A program made the position numbers and the translations under genes. The notes beneath the pieces are model-generated. The model was not told where the DNA came from and searched no databases. It saw nothing but the letters and a program-made list of their open reading frames with translations. From UBA3103 sp002365855 (GTDB taxonomy: Bacteria; Bacillota; Desulfotomaculia; Desulfotomaculales; Pelotomaculaceae), in NCBI GenBank assembly GCA_030627625.1, contig DAOURR010000093.1, positions 1 through 6,183 of the forward strand: a stretch of DNA of 6,183 bases, in the 5' to 3' direction. Positions 5,335 to 6,183 of this stretch are shown piece after piece. How positions within the stretch are numbered: position 1 is the first letter of the stretch; each line of letters opens with the position of its first letter.

Positions 5335-5365
5335 AAAAAAAGCCGGGTTATTTTCCGGCTTTTTT
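5334..5365. terminator. Bidirectional intrinsic terminator between convergent genes
   Basis: AGCCGG (5341-5346) pairs with CCGGCT (5355-5360) around an 8-nt loop. It is flanked by an A-run (5334-5340) and a T-run (5360-5365), which extend the stem and give a U-tract on either strand. On + it ends the operon 6 nt after the TGA. On minus it ends the convergent gene, whose TAA (5350-5348) lies in the loop and whose last sense codons form one stem arm. Confidence 0.9.
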
Positions 5366-5929
5366 CTCTTCATCAACGATCGGAGATTTATCAATTACGA
5401 TTTTATCCGTTATGTCCACATTTACATCGACATCTGCCGGAATTTCATAAAGTATACGGTTATATTCCATTAGTATAAGCTTGGGCTGTTGCTGCGGAGT
5501 GTTTCCTGTTAAAGTTATTTCAATTACTTTATGTCTGGCCGTGGACTTCGTTACTATCATTTCCACGTCTCCGAGTTTAACAATATCGCCCACCTTGGAT
5601 TCTGAATTAATAAGGCTGTTGATTTTAGACGCCGCCGCCGCAGCGGCGTTGGAAGACACTTTCGGACTGCCGCTGGAAGTTGCCGCGGTATTTGGATTTA
5701 CTGCAGTGTTAGCGGGGCTGGAGGGCTGAGTATTTGCAGTGCCGGTCTGACCAGTCTTAGCAGCTTGTTCCTCTTTCTGCAGCTCTTCTAACTGTTTGGT
5801 ATAGGTCTCTTTATTAAATTCCATTTCTTTTGCATTAGCTTTAGTTTCTTTCCACATGTAAGTTCCAAATAAAAGGAAAATACCTAAGCAAACTAATGAA
5901 ACAATAAAAAATATTTCCCGCCTGGTCAA
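5348..5929 (-). CDS. Membrane-anchored protein of unknown function with low-complexity linker and C-terminal domain
   Basis: I do not recognise this 193-residue protein. It begins MTRREIFF, followed by one hydrophobic helix (about 7-25), which fits an uncleaved signal anchor with the rest outside the membrane. A charged, probably helical or coiled-coil segment (28-57) is followed by a Thr/Asn/Ser/Ala/Pro-rich linker (58-95), a poly-Ala helix (95-100) and a compact C-terminal domain (about 102-183). That domain has alternating beta-like strands (VGDIVKLGDVEMIVTKS, VIEITLTG, KLILMEYN) and an acidic end. The layout resembles surface-exposed accessory proteins with a spacer to cross the wall. The start is TTG (5927-5929 complement), supported by AAGGAGGA (complement of 5941-5948) about 11 nt upstream. 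It has its own promoter and converges on the polysaccharide operon. A role in envelope biology is a guess from location and topology. Confidence 0.82.
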   Translation of the reverse strand: MTRREIFFIVSLVCLGIFLLFGTYMWKETKANAKEMEFNKETYTKQLEELQKEEQAAKTGQTGTANTQPSSPANTAVNPNTAATSSGSPKVSSNAAAAAASKINSLINSESKVGDIVKLGDVEMIVTKSTARHKVIEITLTGNTPQQQPKLILMEYNRILYEIPADVDVNVDITDKIVIDKSPIVDEEKKAGK

Positions 5930-5957
5930 TTTTGTCTTTCTCCTCCTTTTTTAACCT

Positions 5958-5970
5958 CCCGTCATACGGG
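5958..5970 (-). other. Small hairpin in the 5' leader of the minus-strand gene
   Basis: CCCGT (5958-5962) and ACGGG (5966-5970) are perfectly complementary around a 3-nt loop. It lies between the promoter and the ribosome binding site of the minus-strand gene, so it would be in the mRNA leader. It might stabilise the 5' end, but a 5-bp stem is weak evidence. Confidence 0.3.
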
Positions 5971-5986
5971 CGCCGTTGTTGTTTAC

Positions 5987-6015
5987 ATTGTATTCAGCGG
6001 GTCATGAAGTGTGAA
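5987..6015 (-). promoter_or_regulatory. Sigma-A-type promoter for the membrane-anchored protein
   Basis: On the minus strand TTCACA (complement of 6010-6015) is followed after exactly 17 bp by TACAAT (complement of 5987-5992). Both boxes match consensus at five of six positions and the spacing is optimal. An AT-rich tract lies just upstream (6016-6080), as in UP elements. Transcription would start about 7 nt below 5987, giving a leader of about 50 nt before TTG 5929. Confidence 0.6.
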
Positions 6016-6030
6016 AAAAATAATATCACA
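6010..6030. promoter_or_regulatory. TGTGA-N11-TCACA inverted repeat over the -35 box
   Basis: TGTGA (6010-6014) and TCACA (6026-6030) are exact complements separated by 11 AT-rich bases, and the first arm overlaps the -35 box of the minus-strand promoter. The half-sites look like CRP/FNR-type arms but the spacing is not theirs (6 bp in CRP). It could be an operator or chance. Confidence 0.2.
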
Positions 6031-6086
6031 TTAATAATCCTCAAATAAAAAATATTTATTAATATTATATGTAATATATACAGTAG
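6031..6086. other. AT-rich intergenic tract
   Basis: This stretch is almost all A/T and contains a short inverted repeat, AATAAA (6044-6049) / TTTATT (6055-6060). It separates two co-directional minus-strand genes. It may act as an UP element for the downstream promoter or as a weak end for the upstream transcript. No GC-rich terminator stem is visible. Confidence 0.35.
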
Positions 6087-6182
6087 TTATGCAGTTTCTG
6101 GATAATTGTCCCAAGTCCATAACCTAAGTTCTAAAGATTGTGGCCAGAATTTATCAATAAGCCTTGAAAAACGCTCGGTTGC
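6087..6182 (-). CDS. C-terminal tail of an unidentified minus-strand gene (5' partial)
   Basis: On the minus strand a frame open at the right edge runs 31 codons to TAA (complement of 6087-6089). The residues include FSRLIDKFWP and LRLWTWDNYPETA, a Trp- and aromatic-rich tail that looks like real protein rather than random translation, and the frame is free of stops while the adjacent downstream DNA is AT-rich and non-coding. I cannot assign a family from 31 residues. It lies about 158 bp upstream of the membrane-anchored gene on the same strand, but that gene has its own promoter, so they need not be co-transcribed. Confidence 0.45.
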   Translation of the reverse strand, partial: ATERFSRLIDKFWPQSLELRLWTWDNYPETA

Positions 6183-6183
6183 C

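Noticed and set aside
5631..5649. GCC-repeat and small GC-rich inverted repeat
   Set aside because: It is explained by the poly-alanine codons of the minus-strand protein.
5481..5729. Plus-strand ORF opposite the membrane-anchored gene
   Set aside because: It is antisense to a gene with start, ribosome site, promoter and terminator. Its Ala-rich run mirrors the poly-Ala codons.
6010..6030. CRP/FNR-type binding site
   Set aside because: The half-sites match but the spacing is 11 bp, not that of CRP or FNR. Kept only as a generic low-confidence operator candidate.
1..6183. CRISPR array, insertion sequence ends or attachment sites
   Set aside because: No regularly spaced direct repeats, flanking inverted repeats with a transposase, or integrase/tRNA pairing could be seen.

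Overview
The window looks like a chromosomal surface-polysaccharide locus from a Gram-positive-type bacterium, probably a clostridial Firmicute of the Peptococcaceae/Desulfotomaculum/Pelotomaculum kind. This placement is inferred from strong purine-rich Shine-Dalgarno sequences, frequent GTG and TTG starts, a short two-TM Wzz-type protein of Firmicute length, and mixed moderate-GC genes with AT-rich spacers. No 16S rRNA or other marker gene is present to confirm it.

Layout. Bases 3-251 are the 3' end of a + strand gene ending in a jelly-roll, carbohydrate-binding-like domain, followed by a clear intrinsic terminator (262-291). Bases 292-629 hold no convincing gene but contain regulatory-looking structure: two palindromes centred on TACGTA, two possible promoters, a purine-rich hairpin and an 8-bp inverted repeat around a perfect TATAAT box. 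Five co-directional genes follow (630-5334): a left-handed beta-helix acyltransferase, a short Wzz/CapA-like membrane protein, a Gfo/Idh/MocA sugar dehydrogenase and two tandem DegT/DnrJ/EryC1/StrS PLP aminotransferases. The first three are tightly packed, including a 4-bp ATGA overlap. The last aminotransferase is preceded by a hairpin that would cover its ribosome binding site. A bidirectional terminator (5334-5365) ends the operon and also serves a convergent minus-strand gene (5348-5929). That gene encodes a membrane-anchored protein of unknown function with its own good sigma-A-type promoter. The right edge (6087-6182) carries the C-terminal tail of another minus-strand gene.

How the genes work together. 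The dehydrogenase, first aminotransferase and acyltransferase match the WlbA/WbpB - WlbC/WbpE - WlbB/WbpD set. That set converts UDP-GlcNAc-uronic acid to a 3-acetamido (2,3-diacetamido) uronic acid through C3 oxidation, C3 transamination and N-acetylation. The second aminotransferase has a different active-site signature, closer to perosamine-synthase-type C4 enzymes, and may make a second amino sugar. The Wzz-like protein links precursor synthesis to control of polymer length or export. The UDP-GlcNAc 6-dehydrogenase, glycosyltransferases, flippase, polymerase and BY-kinase are not in the window and would have to lie outside it.

I see no rRNA, tRNA, CRISPR array, complete insertion sequence or obvious defence system. 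The most notable signals are the tandem non-identical aminotransferases and the RNA/DNA structures that may control them.
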